From Sipunculus nudus (taxonomy: Eukaryota; Annelida; Sipuncula; Golfingiida; Sipunculidae), in contig CM049315.1 in the NCBI GenBank assembly GCA_026874595.1, positions 3,344,664 through 3,408,663 of the forward strand: a stretch of 64,000 nucleotides of DNA, given 5' to 3'. The position numbers and the translations under genes are program-made. Shown here piece after piece: positions 1-9,811 of this stretch. Numbering within the stretch: the first letter of the stretch is position 1; each line of letters opens with the position of its first letter. A model generated the notes under the pieces. The model worked only from the letters and a program-made list of their open reading frames with translations. It had not been told where the DNA came from and made no database searches.

Positions 1-703
1 CATATTTGCTCAAATATATCGCTATTTTCAACAGCTCCAAAATAAATAAAAAATAAACCACTATATTTACTCCATTTAAGTCCATCAGTCAGGTAAATTC
101 ATACATCATTTACTAACATATTACAATATATTCCTTTATAATAGCCTAACATGTCCATGATATTCATAAGGTTTGTCTACTAAATATAGTATCACAATGG
201 TGATACATCAATAGTCCAATCATGATCAGCTGAGCGCAGTGACCCATGGGTCCCTTGTTTTAAATCAGGATGACTCCGGGACACATTCCAGGTAACATTG
301 GGACTCATCCAGGTGATATCAGCATTGTGTGAGCCAGCCTAAAGAAAATTTCAACAATAATTAAAAATCTGACAGCAAAGCAGTGTGCCAGTTGATGTTA
401 TAGTCCCAGCCAGAGCTAAACAAACATTTACTGCAGGGAAAGTGTGTTTGTTGCTGGTGACTTGATTGCATATAAGATTTTAGGGCAATGATATTTGGAC
501 CTCATGCTTGATATAACCACGAGGCATTATTAAGTCCACATCAAAGTCATCTACATGAGTTACCTCATAACTCAAGGTTATTTCATTTTAGGAAGAAAAT
601 AGTGTCATCTTTCATTTTGGCCTGGGACAACTTTTTCTTGTTAGAATGATTAAATCTCTCAATGCAAGCTGCACAATGTTTAATAGCAAGGTTTTCACTT
701 CAG
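1..703. other. Intron-like or intergenic AT-rich sequence
   Basis: I see no coding segment here. The only recognisable item is a roughly 34-bp motif at 227-260 (core GACCCATGGGTC) that recurs at 3459-3492 and 4635-4667. The stretch ends in a pyrimidine-rich tract and CAG at 701-703, which serves as the acceptor for the exon that follows, so at least its right part is probably intron. Confidence 0.5.
227..260. repeat. Short dispersed repeat with GACCCATGGGTC core, copy 1
   Basis: The segment reads CAGCTGAGCG, then a short variable part, then GACCCATGGGTC and CTTGTT. Near-identical segments occur at 3459-3492 and 4635-4667 in the same orientation. The core is a 12-bp palindrome. The three copies are probably the conserved end of one dispersed repeat family whose other parts have diverged. 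The family name is not known to me. Confidence 0.6.
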
Positions 704-848
704 GAGACCTGCGAGGCCGATAACTAATGGCACATCAGACGGGGACTCCACCTCGCCAGGTAGTTCAGGGAGATCATCAGACACCAGTAAAAGGAGATCG
801 GCCAGTGTTGCTCAGGCCATCGAACAACAGGGCAAGTCCAGTAGCACA
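704..848 (+). CDS. Internal coding exon of an unidentified gene
   Basis: A pyrimidine-rich tract ending TTCACTTCAG leads into a 145-bp open segment followed by a strong donor, GTGAGT, at 849-854. The exon begins with the last base of a split codon, then gives 48 codons, and ends on a codon boundary. The peptide starts RPARPITNGTSDGDS, is rich in Ser, Gly, Thr and Arg, and contains KRRSASVAQAIEQQGKSSS. KRRSAS fits a basophilic-kinase phosphorylation site and the whole looks disordered. The other forward frames are closed. The base composition is clearly more GC-rich than the surrounding sequence, which supports coding. The gene was not recognised and its upstream exons are outside the window. 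Downstream candidates in matching phase lie at 2618, 4861 and 5397. Confidence 0.65.
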
Positions 849-1079
849 GTGAGTGATCTGTTAAAACATATTCCAACAGCTGGAATTGAAGATTATTAAA
901 TTTTTTATTCCCAGAAAAAGACTATTGAATTTCAAAAGTTGTGATATTTTTAAAATGTTTAAAATTCATGAAATTATTTATTGAAGTGTTGAAATTCTTT
1001 CATTTGTGTTTTAGTCAGGTTAAGATAAACATAAGATACACTTGCCAAATTAAGTAGAAGTGGGTGTGAGAAATACTTG
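849..1079. other. Probable intron start after the 704-848 exon
   Basis: AT-rich sequence begins with the donor GTGAGT. No coding signal is seen. It runs into the dispersed repeat at 1080. Confidence 0.5.
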
Positions 1080-2270
1080 TTAGCTCAGCTGACTTTCAGT
1101 CATGCTGGGCTATAGCGATGGGTCTTTGTCCGTCGTCCTTCCGTCTGTCCATCCGTCCGGCCGGCTGTTAGCAGGGCACAAATCGTAACCGTAGGGGCTA
1201 GGGCCATGAACCCTATGCAGTCTTAAAGGTTATAAAAAGATCTCCTTGCAAACCTCAAATTAGGTCACTGCGACCTATATTCTCGAAGTTATGGGGTGTG
1301 TTTGCACCCCCCAGAAATAACTCTTTGAGACAAAATTTTCAACCCAAACCTTCCATCTTTCACATACAGCTCACCTACCAACAGGGAAAGAACCATAATT
1401 TTGTTGAGGTCCAAAGGTCAAGGTCACAGGAGCCTCTTCTTTGAAAAGCCTGTGGATGCATTTTATGCCAACCCTTTCATCCCAATTCTTTGATCTTTCA
1501 CATATAGCTCACCTACTAAGTTGGAGAAGAATCCTATAGATTTTGAGGTCACAAGGTCAAAGGTCAGGGTCACAGGATCCACTTCTTTGAAAAGGTTGTG
1601 GACACATTTCAAGCTAGACTTTTCATTCCAAACCTTCCAGCACTGATATCGCTTCTCTGCCAACAGTTGATTTTGAGGTCAAAGGTCAAGTTCACAGCAC
1701 CCACTTCTTGCGTGGAGTCATTTTCAGGCAAACTTTTCAATTTGTACATTCCATCTGTCATATATGGCTTACCTACCAATAAGGGATGAAGCCTAATGAT
1801 GTTGAGGTCAAAAAGTCAAAGGTCAAGGTCACAATATTTAATTGTTCTAAATGCTTGTGAGCATATTTCAAGTGTAACTGTTCAACCCAAACCTTCAGTC
1901 TTTCACATATGCCACATCTATGCATCGCTCAGTTTGACTCAAACTTTATATTTATGGGTCTTTTTGCTTGAATAAATAACTTATTGATTTTGGGGTCAGC
2001 TGGTCAGCAGGTTAAAGGTTGTAGGTCAAAGTTATTCACCCATTGGTTGCCAAGTAATTACACCAGATTTAAGTGGTTAGTAGTTACCCATCATTTAGAA
2101 AGAATCCAGTTGATATGTGGGCAAAAGGCCAAGGTCATAGGTCAGGGATGTTCACAATTACTTATTTTATAGACCATCTCTATTTTTCTTGTATATATAA
2201 CCATCCCACTCCAGCTGGTACATATCCCTGTGTGGCTGTAATTGCGAGTGACACTGGTGACATATGACTC
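1080..2270. repeat. Dispersed repeat with 4-6 diverged ~130-150 bp units
   Basis: A head rich in GTCCGTC-like words (1120-1160) is followed by repeated units. Each reads roughly: 'TTCAACCCAAACCTTCC', 'TCACATATAGCTCACCTACC', an AAGGGAAGAA-like stretch, then GAGGTCAAAGGTCAAGGTCAC and a CTTCTTTGAAAAG tail. Unit cores fall near 1340-1430, 1480-1590, 1620-1700, 1735-1835 and 1880-2030, with diverged spacing. Short open frames here are by-products of the repeat. The AGGTCA words are discussed as a finding. It sits inside the presumed intron of the gene with the 704-848 exon. Confidence 0.7.
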
Positions 2271-2617
2271 CCTTTTGTATCAGCCTATTAAGTGATAAGG
2301 CTCAGTGATAAGTACCTCCTTACTTCATAACAAAAACACTGTTGTCGGAATGCTTCAGCCAGGCATTAAGACTATGAGAGTATAGAATTAAGGTTTAGCC
2401 ACTGATTTATAAGATGATGGGAACATTTTGCAGTTTATTTTATGGAATCCTAGCAATAAACTTAGTTTCCTAGATATCTGAATATTTTAATTTATATCAC
2501 CAAATATAAAAGCAAGTGTTTGTTCTCATAATATGTGGATGTGTACATTGATTTAGGATGGCTTTTTGTTTTATTTCAAGACTCTTAGTCATGCTTTCTG
2601 CATTTCTTTTCTTTCAG
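2271..2617. other. AT-rich intron-like sequence
   Basis: No coding or repeat structure is evident. It ends in the pyrimidine-rich tract and CAG at 2615-2617 that could act as a 3' splice site. Confidence 0.45.
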
Positions 2618-2722
2618 GTTTGGCAGTTTACCTACCCTGCTGACCCCATTGAAAAGCAGAGTGATAATAAAAAATATTGGACTTACACTTTTTACAATTG
2701 CATATCTATAAATCTGATATGA
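2618..2722 (+). CDS. Candidate terminal exon A (34 codons and stop)
   Basis: The sequence TTTTCTTTCAG is a good acceptor. After it an open frame in phase 0 gives VWQFTYPADPIEKQSDN and continues to a TGA at 2720-2722. The 704-848 exon ends in phase 0, so joining is possible without a frame change. The first part looks protein-like, but the second half (rich in Tyr, Asn, Ile) looks like translated AT-rich DNA. An earlier donor, near GTGATA at about 2662, is also possible. No family was recognised. This is one of three mutually exclusive possible ends for the same transcript, and none is proven. Confidence 0.3.
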   Translation, partial: VWQFTYPADPIEKQSDNKKYWTYTFYNCISINLI

Positions 2723-3458
2723 GGGCCTGGACATGCCTTTTGAATTATTTTGGGCATTCATTACTGGATAATTTGCCCCAAGTTTGGTCTTTTATTGGAG
2801 AATGAGGGATATCAAATGTCATACTTGTCAGAAATCCATTATGTCTGCCAGTTAGCCACCTTAGAAATTCTTTCTTCAGTGCAGTTTCAGTAATTTTTCT
2901 TTAATGTCTGGTCTGATTTAGAGAATGTTTGTTGTCTTATTTCAGACTTGTCAGAAGTCCAATATGGCCACCAGGCAACCATCTTTTAATTCCTTTTGAT
3001 CATATTATCTCAAGAACAGTTAAAGTGAATGCAGTTGGATGTATATTTATGTAATCTTGTAAAGGATTGGGTCAAATATTTCTGAATAAATATTACCATC
3101 ATTTATAAAAGTGCAGTACAGTTGTCTTGTATTAAATAAAAATTCATACAGAAGCACCTGTTTCTCAATAATTCTTGCATGTATTTCCTTGATTTTTGCT
3201 ATATATTTTGATCTTATATTTGCCCTTTGTGGTGTTCCTTTTGAGACTGACAGATTTCAAGCAAGCTGTTCGAATAGTTCCTGATAGCTTAACAAACATG
3301 CATTTTCCTCAGACCATCAATTCACTGTGTTTTAACCAGACATAGGTGATATATATTTCTGTTGTCATAGAAAATTTTCAACAAATTGGCAAATTGGTTC
3401 TTCAAAATTTGACTGGAAGTTGTGAATCTCAGTCCATGATGTCACAGGTCATGCTTGG

Positions 3459-3492
3459 CAGCTGAGCGTCATGACCCATGGGTCACTTGTTT
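3459..3492. repeat. Short dispersed repeat with GACCCATGGGTC core, copy 2
   Basis: Reads CAGCTGAGCG, a variable TC, then ATGACCCATGGGTCACTTG. It is the second of three copies in the first 5 kb, all in the same orientation. Confidence 0.6.
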
Positions 3493-4634
3493 TTGATATC
3501 GCGATGCATATGAGATGTGTATAATTAAGATTTTAAAGAATTTATTTAAATTTTTTTTTTAAATGTGTGCCTCAGTGGCACAATCGTGAAATCTAAATAG
3601 ACCCTAAGAATTGATTCTGTGACTCTCTGACGTAGTGATGCCTTAACAACAAGTTACAAATTCTGCTTAATTTCTATCCCTCTGCATATGATACCTGAAC
3701 TCCAGATGGTTTAATGATAACGTACCATTTAGTACTACCAGGGTTACAATGATTAAAGTGCACATTTAATTGTGTCCATAAAGTGGTGTATGGCTATGAA
3801 AGTGTGGATGTTTATCAGATAAGTAATGACTTCAGAAGAGTAAAAACTTCACCAGGTGTGAAATTGACTATTAATTCCAGTAATAAATTATAGCTGAGAT
3901 AATAATTAGCACAATGATATTGTTTGTCCCTCATTCAACCAACAGTGTGTATATTTTATTTGAAAAGATGTTTTTATTTTATAAAATTTACTGAATCTTT
4001 TATTTTATTTCAGTGAATAAAATTAAGCATGTACTGAAAACTCCATTGTGCAAAACTTTTAGATAGTGATTCAGTGAATAATCTTGTAGATGCCATGTTG
4101 TGGCATTATTTTCTTTTAAATTCAGTTTAAACATTTGTAATTTAACAATAATAAAATATATGTGTATGCTAATATAACCCAATATGAGCTACACTCTGGA
4201 TATATAATGATTGCAGCTTAGAATTCTAATATTTTAACTTATATTTTCAGGTTTTTTTTATAACAAATTTATAAAACTTGTAAATAAAAAAAAATGAATC
4301 AGATTAAAACTATTAATGGAAAAAGTGGATATGCTAAAAAAATAGGCTTATATATAAACTTAAATGCATTATTCCCTTGAAAGTGAAATAAAGGTATTAG
4401 TCCATTCTGTCCACTTGCCTGTCCATCTGTAAATTTTTCATATGCATCACAGTATCTCCAAACTTTTACTGTTTTTCTTCATGACAGTCTTGTCAAAGTA
4501 TTAGATTGCAGTCATATATTTAGAACTTTAATATAACCAAGTAGGAGGGCCCCTTTACTCTTAGGTTCTCATAAGCTTATATAAATGAAAAACATTACAA
4601 TAGAATATTTTGCATTTGCAAAAATTTCAAACTT

Positions 4635-4667
4635 CAGCTGAGCGCCGTGACCCATGGGTCCATTGTT
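4635..4667. repeat. Short dispersed repeat with GACCCATGGGTC core, copy 3
   Basis: Reads CAGCTGAGCG then CCGTGACCCATGGGTCCATTG. It is the third copy, same orientation as those at 227 and 3459. Confidence 0.6.
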
Positions 4668-4860
4668 ATCATAAAGATACCTTCATCTTCATTTTTAAAC
4701 AGTACCACCATCAGATGGATCAATCCTAATGAAAATAAATAAAAAATAAAATTGATTAAAACTTGCTCTGTTCCATTATTATCAGGCCAGGACTTCTGTG
4801 AATTGTAAGTTATATACAGAGGGTTTAACTGTTATTTATTGTTATTTCAACCCTTCACAG

Positions 4861-4923
4861 TTCAATGATGAACTATTTCCACAAGGTGTGGTTGCTACAA
4901 CAGCCATGGCTGATTTGATGTAA
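4861..4923 (+). CDS. Candidate terminal exon B (20 codons and stop)
   Basis: A tract reading TTATTTCAACCCTTCACAG is a plausible acceptor. It is followed in phase 0 by the peptide FNDELFPQGVVATTAMADLM and a TAA at 4921-4923. The residue mix is more protein-like than expected from neighbouring AT-rich DNA, and the segment is locally GC-richer. It could join the phase-0 end of the 704-848 exon. A donor inside (AAG followed by GTGTGG near 4884) would make it an internal exon instead. Not recognised by family. Confidence 0.3.
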   Translation, partial: FNDELFPQGVVATTAMADLM

Positions 4924-5396
4924 AATTTCCAGATGGAGCAACAATCTACAACCAAAATGGTTTTAATCTATTTGAAAGTTTTTTATTAATTGTTAAATGA
5001 TTTATTGATAGATCTATCAGTGGACCAAGGTGGATTAGCATTAAAACTTATTGATCTCACAAAAATCAATAACATAAATGTCTCACAAACTTCAGTATAA
5101 AAATAAAATAACTTAGGGAACACACCCTCCATACTTCCACATAAGCTCCCATAACTTATGTATGAATAATACAGGAAAATATCAGGAAGTTTTATATTGT
5201 TTTATCTGAGGGTCCTTTGTGTGACAAAATATTGTTTTGTTGTTCCATAATAAGAATATATTAACATATTTTAACCTTTTTTAATATATTTACAAGTATT
5301 AATATATTATTATATAATTATATTATATAATATTAACATATTTAACATGTTTTAATATATTATCATATTTTAACATGTTTGATTTATTTATTTCAG
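4924..5396. other. AT-rich intron-like sequence
   Basis: Very AT-rich, with a block of TTAATATATT and TTAACATGTT words at about 5270-5390. No coding signal. It ends in TTTATTTCAG, a possible acceptor for exon C. Confidence 0.45.
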
Positions 5397-5435
5397 GTAA
5401 CAAGAAAAGTACGTAAGATGAGTCGCCAAAGGTGA
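5397..5435 (+). CDS. Candidate short exon C (12 codons and stop)
   Basis: After ATTTATTTCAG, phase-0 reading gives VTRKVRKMSRQR and a TGA at 5433-5435. If the GTGAGG at 5432 is used as a donor, this is a 35-bp micro-exon rather than a terminal one. The sequence from 5436 to 5640 is clearly GC-richer than its surroundings and could be 3' UTR or further exon. The basic peptide fits the basic, Ser-rich character of the 704-848 exon, but no family is recognised. Confidence 0.3.
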   Translation, partial: VTRKVRKMSRQR

Positions 5436-7929
5436 GGGGAGCTCTGCTGTTCCGGACCTCCATGTTCATGTTGTGCACAACACAAAAAGTAAAAAAAATG
5501 GGAAAATCGCCAAGCCCAACGTAACTTCAGATCGAGAGCTCACAAACCAAGTAGTCGAGAGGCATTCCAGTATAAGAAGCAAGAGAAGAGAAGCAATAAC
5601 AAAAATGTCTCATTGACTCGTCGTTATCCCCGTGGGTTAGTCTGATGTCATTTTATGTTGATGCTACACAGCACTCTGTTGGACTGATGATAATTTATCA
5701 CTTTAGTGATGATTACGCAGCATTAATCATTGTTTCTGTCATGATATGGCTAAATTTGGTGCAGCAGAACTGCTGAGTTTGTATCACAATAATTTTTTTT
5801 GTTCATTTTCAGATTAATTTTCCAGCCAGTTGAATCAGGTATTTCCTTTCATGCACAGCCCAGGTGACAAGATGTCAAACCACTGTTATGTATTATATCT
5901 AGTGTAAACAATAAGTTGACATTTCTGGGTCAAGGGTATGTTTACAATGCTCTTTCCCTCTGACCCAATGCTTGAAAATGCAGCCTTTGCCATTAACAGC
6001 CACCAAGGCGCCAGCATGGGGCTTGGAATGTTCATATCTGGTGGAATGGGCCATTGAGGAAATGAGTCAGGAAGCATTCTTAAATGCTATTCTTAAAATT
6101 GTGAAGTCATAATGGTTACCATAGTGACACACATGCCTCATGACTTAAATTCAAGGTAAGATGCATCATTGCAACAGACTCTAGGTCAAAAACAAGTTGA
6201 ATGTTGAATTTGTCCAGTAGGAGTACACACAGTGTGGCCATCAGCTGAAAGAGATTTGTGAGTTGACTAAACTTGCTAGGTTGACATTTTTTGGCACAAC
6301 TTATGAATCAATTGCTGGCAGTGATAAAATATATTCTTAGACTAAAGCACTTATTGTAATAAGCCTGACACTCTTGTCAAACTTGTTGCTGTGAAATATA
6401 GAAGTTAAGAATGACAATGGTTTTATATAACAAAAACATTGATGCTTCTTGAGTATTTTGTTTCTGACTATTCCTGCATGATCAGCATTTGATGTATTAT
6501 TACTACAGTACGACTCGTAAAAAAGAGTTACATAAGAATGACCAGTGAATGCCCAGGTCATGAGCTACAGCTTGTGTGCCAGAAGTCTCAGGTTCATTTT
6601 GTGAGTCCAAGATTTATTTATAGTTGACTTGTTAATTTTGGCAGCTAATAGAACTTATGTAAGATAGAGTAAGACAAGCCTTTCCAGGTTTTTACTGATC
6701 AGTTTAAAATGAGCATTTCATGATGCCAGTACTCTTCAACTCTTGATTATAAAGATGCACACAAATAAGAATTATACAATCCCTGCACATCTTATGTGAA
6801 GTGATCACCTCTAGGTCTTGTCTATTATTGTTGTAGGAATATTTATGTTCAACTGCAGCAGTGTGTCAAATGCCCTGAAATGTATCAAGCTTGCCTTTCT
6901 ATATTTCTATTGACAGTATGTACCCTGAAAAAAACTCTTTTCTGGTTTTTCACATTCAATATGTTGATTCCCCTTTTACTTTGTGCTTACTACAGATTTG
7001 ACAGGGATAGGCAAACCTTTGTGTAAAGCATAATTTCACATCATAATAAAACGACACCCATTCTAGCATTCTTGTACAAAATGGGGAAAGGCAACTATAA
7101 TGAAACAAAGCTTTAACATTTGAACTTGTATGATGAAATACTATGTTGTATATGGAGAGAATCTTGTACCGGCTGATTACAAGTGTTCAAGACTGGTTAA
7201 CTTCAGTATTATTGTTTTTCATGTCATGTAAGTGTAATTATTGCTGCACTATGTCATCCTTCAATTAAGCATTCTGTCAGAGGAACCAGTAAATCACTCA
7301 AGCGTATGTTCATAATGGTGTGTTGTGAACATTGCACATTGTTATCACAGTCTCCATGCAAGTCTGATAATAATAATAAAAAAAAAATAAATAAATTATA
7401 GTCACATGTAGTGTAATTATTTCATTAGGATCTCCATCAGCTGTGTTTCAGTTAATTCTGTCCATAATGTTGGGAGATTGTCTTTCATTTGACTACAGTG
7501 AATGGAGCAGGCGTTGATGTTCGGCATGTGATACCGTGTGCCTGTTGTGGGTTTAAAAGCTCAAAATATGACCCGTTAAAATATGTGTTTCTGTGACGTA
7601 ATCATCTGCACCTGGTGTTCTCCATGGAGTATTTCCTGACCGACATGGGCAGTTCAAAATGCAGGTTGCATAGGCGTATCTTCGTGAAATTGTGCTTAAC
7701 GGACGGCACTAATCTGTAAGCTTTACGTCAAAAGGTTTTATATGTAAAAAAAAAGATTGACCCCCTCGACAGTTTACCACTTACGAAAAGAATTGTTTTC
7801 TGAAGAGCTTTGTAACTTGGCATTGCATTATATTAGTAAAGTTCATATAGATTTCAAACTGTGTTAGAGTTCTTTTTACCAACTTCCAAAGGAGTATGTG
7901 TTTCATCTGTGCCTGTAACGGTTGCCTGT
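5436..7929. other. Mostly non-coding; possible UTR and one protein-like stretch
   Basis: Positions 5436-5640 are GC-richer and may be exonic or UTR. At about 5937-6057 (+) an ATG-initiated frame gives 39 residues including NAAFAINSHQGASMGLGMF before TGA. It lacks a clear acceptor and I do not recognise it. The rest (6060-7929) is AT-rich with no supported gene. A degenerate tRNA-like B box near 6585 is too weak to call. Confidence 0.4.
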
Positions 7930-9640
7930 GGTCAGAAATTCTTTTTATCGAACCTGTGAGCTTATGCGATGGTGTGGGGTCGTCCATCATCTGTACGTTA
8001 ACCCATACTATCTTGAAAATGGCAAGAGTTGGCATCACAAAATTTTATGCAAAAAATTAGTCATCTAAAAAACTCTATCGGATTTTGCTTATTATGCCCC
8101 CGCCACAAAGAAGGCCGGGGCATATAGTTTTACCCATGTCCGTCATTCCGAAATCAAACAGTTGTACGGACTTTTTTTCGCAATGCCTGCAGATATTGGC
8201 CTGATTTTTGGTGTGTGGGCAGATAATGACCAGTTACAGATCGAGTTCGCGTTTCGTCCCAGTTGACCTACTTTTGACCATTTTACAGCTCCTTAACTTG
8301 GAAAATTTCATGAAAAATAGAAATTTTCATGACAAATACACATGTACGGTTTTTTTTCGCAATGCCTGCAGATAATGACCTGATTTTTGGTGTGTTGGCA
8401 GATATTGACCAGTTACAGATCGAGTTCGCGTTTCATCCTAGTTGACCTACTTTTGACAGTTTTACGGCTTCTGAACATAGAAAATCTCATGAAAAATAGA
8501 AATTTTCATGACAAATACACATGTACAGACTTTTTTTTGCAATGCCTGCAGATATTGGCCTGTTTTTTGGTGTGTGGGCAGATATTGACCAGTTACAGAT
8601 CAAGTTCACGTTTTGTCCCAGTTGACCTAATTTTGACCGTTTGACGGTGCCCTAACATAGGAAATTTCCTAGAAAATATAAATTTTCATGACAAGTGCAC
8701 ATGTACAGACTTTTTTTCGCAATGCCTGCAGATACGGGCCTGATTTTTGGTGTTTGGGCAGATAATGACCATCTACAGATCAAGTTCTTGTTTTGTCCCA
8801 GTTGACCTATTTTCGACCATTCGACTGCTCCTGAACATAGAAAGTTTCATGAAAAATAGAAATTTTCATAACAAATGTACAGACTTTTTTCCGCAATGTC
8901 TGCAGATACCACCCTGATCTTTTATGTGTGGGCAGATAATGACCAGTTACAGATCGAGTTCGCGTTTTGTCCCCATTGACCTACTTTTGACCATACGACA
9001 CCTCCTGAACTTAAAAATTTTTACAAAATTTAACAAATGTTTCTAATTTACCCCAGGCGGGGGCATTTGTGTCGTTCTGACACATCTAGATTTTTGGCTA
9101 ACTGCATTTTCTTAAATTTTATAGGGAAAAAGCTAAAAAAGCTTTAAAAACCTTCTTTTCCGAAACTGTCCAGCCAAATTGTCCAATATTTCACAGAAAT
9201 GATTCCTGAAACAATCTCAAGTTTGTTTGAATGGTTTAAGTTTGGTGATTTTTGGCCGAGTTACAGGAAGTTGAACTTAGTCATCTGTCCAAAATAGCGT
9301 ACTAAAGTTACAATCTCAGAAACGGCTGGAGCTATTATCACCAAATTTTATGCCAATGTTGGTCACATGAGTCATCTGAAATTGAGGTATTGGTGGAGCC
9401 ATCTGCATAGGCCTTTTTTGTACCGGGGTCATCAATGCCCATATTACACTGAGGGCTACAAAAAACTTCTTTTCTGAAACCACACGGCCAAATTGTTTAA
9501 TATCGCACAGAAATTATCCTAGGGTAGTGCTTTCTGAAGTTTGTTCAAATGGTTTCAGTTCAGTGACTTTTGGCTGAGTCAATATTGACAAGATTGTTTT
9601 TTTAAAAGCTTTTAAAAAATGTAGATGTATGATTTTATAT
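7930..9640 (+). repeat. Dispersed repeat family R1, copy A1, split by an insertion
   Basis: The copy starts near CGAACCTGTGAGCTTATGCG (about 7941) and matches the starts of copies at 9816 and 55673. It runs to about 8093, is interrupted by a separate element at 8094-9089, and resumes at 9090 with the continuation that the uninterrupted copy shows at about 55845 ('CTAACTGCATTTTCTTA'). The family carries phrases such as GGTCACATGAGTCAT and GGTGGCGCCACCTGCAT. No coding capacity is seen. Confidence 0.75.
8094..9089. mobile_element. Non-autonomous element nested in an R1 repeat; five ~180-bp internal units
   Basis: The ends are inverted: ATGCCCCCGCC at 8094-8104 and GGCGGGGGCAT at 9056-9066. Beyond the right arm lies a small hairpin, TGTGTC-GTTCT-GACACA (9068-9084), followed by TCTAG. 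The interior is five tandem units of about 180 bp, starting near 8163, 8342, 8523, 8703 and 8877. Each has a T-run, CGCAATGCCTGCAGATA and GACCAGTTACAGATC. The 85-residue open frame across 8387-8644 is a product of the repeat. The terminal hairpin and CTAG resemble a Helitron 3' end, but there is no TC start and the insertion is not between A and T, so I leave the class open. Confidence 0.7.
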
Positions 9641-9811
9641 ATTCCTCATGCCAGGCAATGTTTACAATCACAGGTATACAGCTCTCTGTGGGTATATAAA
9701 TTATATGATTATAAATAATTGGTAGCTATACTCAAGTTAATTCAGGATTTTGCCATCAGTGAGATGTATCTGTATTATAATTTTGCATTCAATATGCATC
9801 TGTAGTAATTT

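Larger units (their letters stand above)
2723..4860. other. AT-rich intron or 3' flank; two short repeat copies
   Basis: I see no coding segment. Copies of the GACCCATGGGTC-core repeat lie at 3459-3492 and 4635-4667. Several AATAAA words occur, as expected by chance in DNA this AT-rich. Around 3580-3760 there is a diverged repeat-like stretch that resembles the tail of the SINE-like sequence at 58850-59160. Confidence 0.45.

Noticed and set aside
1463-2267. Several 60-66 residue open frames on both strands
   Set aside because: They lie inside the diverged dispersed repeat at 1080-2270 and repeat its words; no domain or splice signals.
8387-8644. 85-residue frame MVCWQILTSYRSSSRF...
   Set aside because: It is the translation of the 180-bp tandem unit, shown by its repeated LTSYRSSSRF phrase.
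8094-9089. Firm assignment as a Helitron
   Set aside because: A 3' hairpin and CTAG are present, but there is no 5' TC and the insertion is not between A and T; the inverted G/C-rich ends argue for another class.
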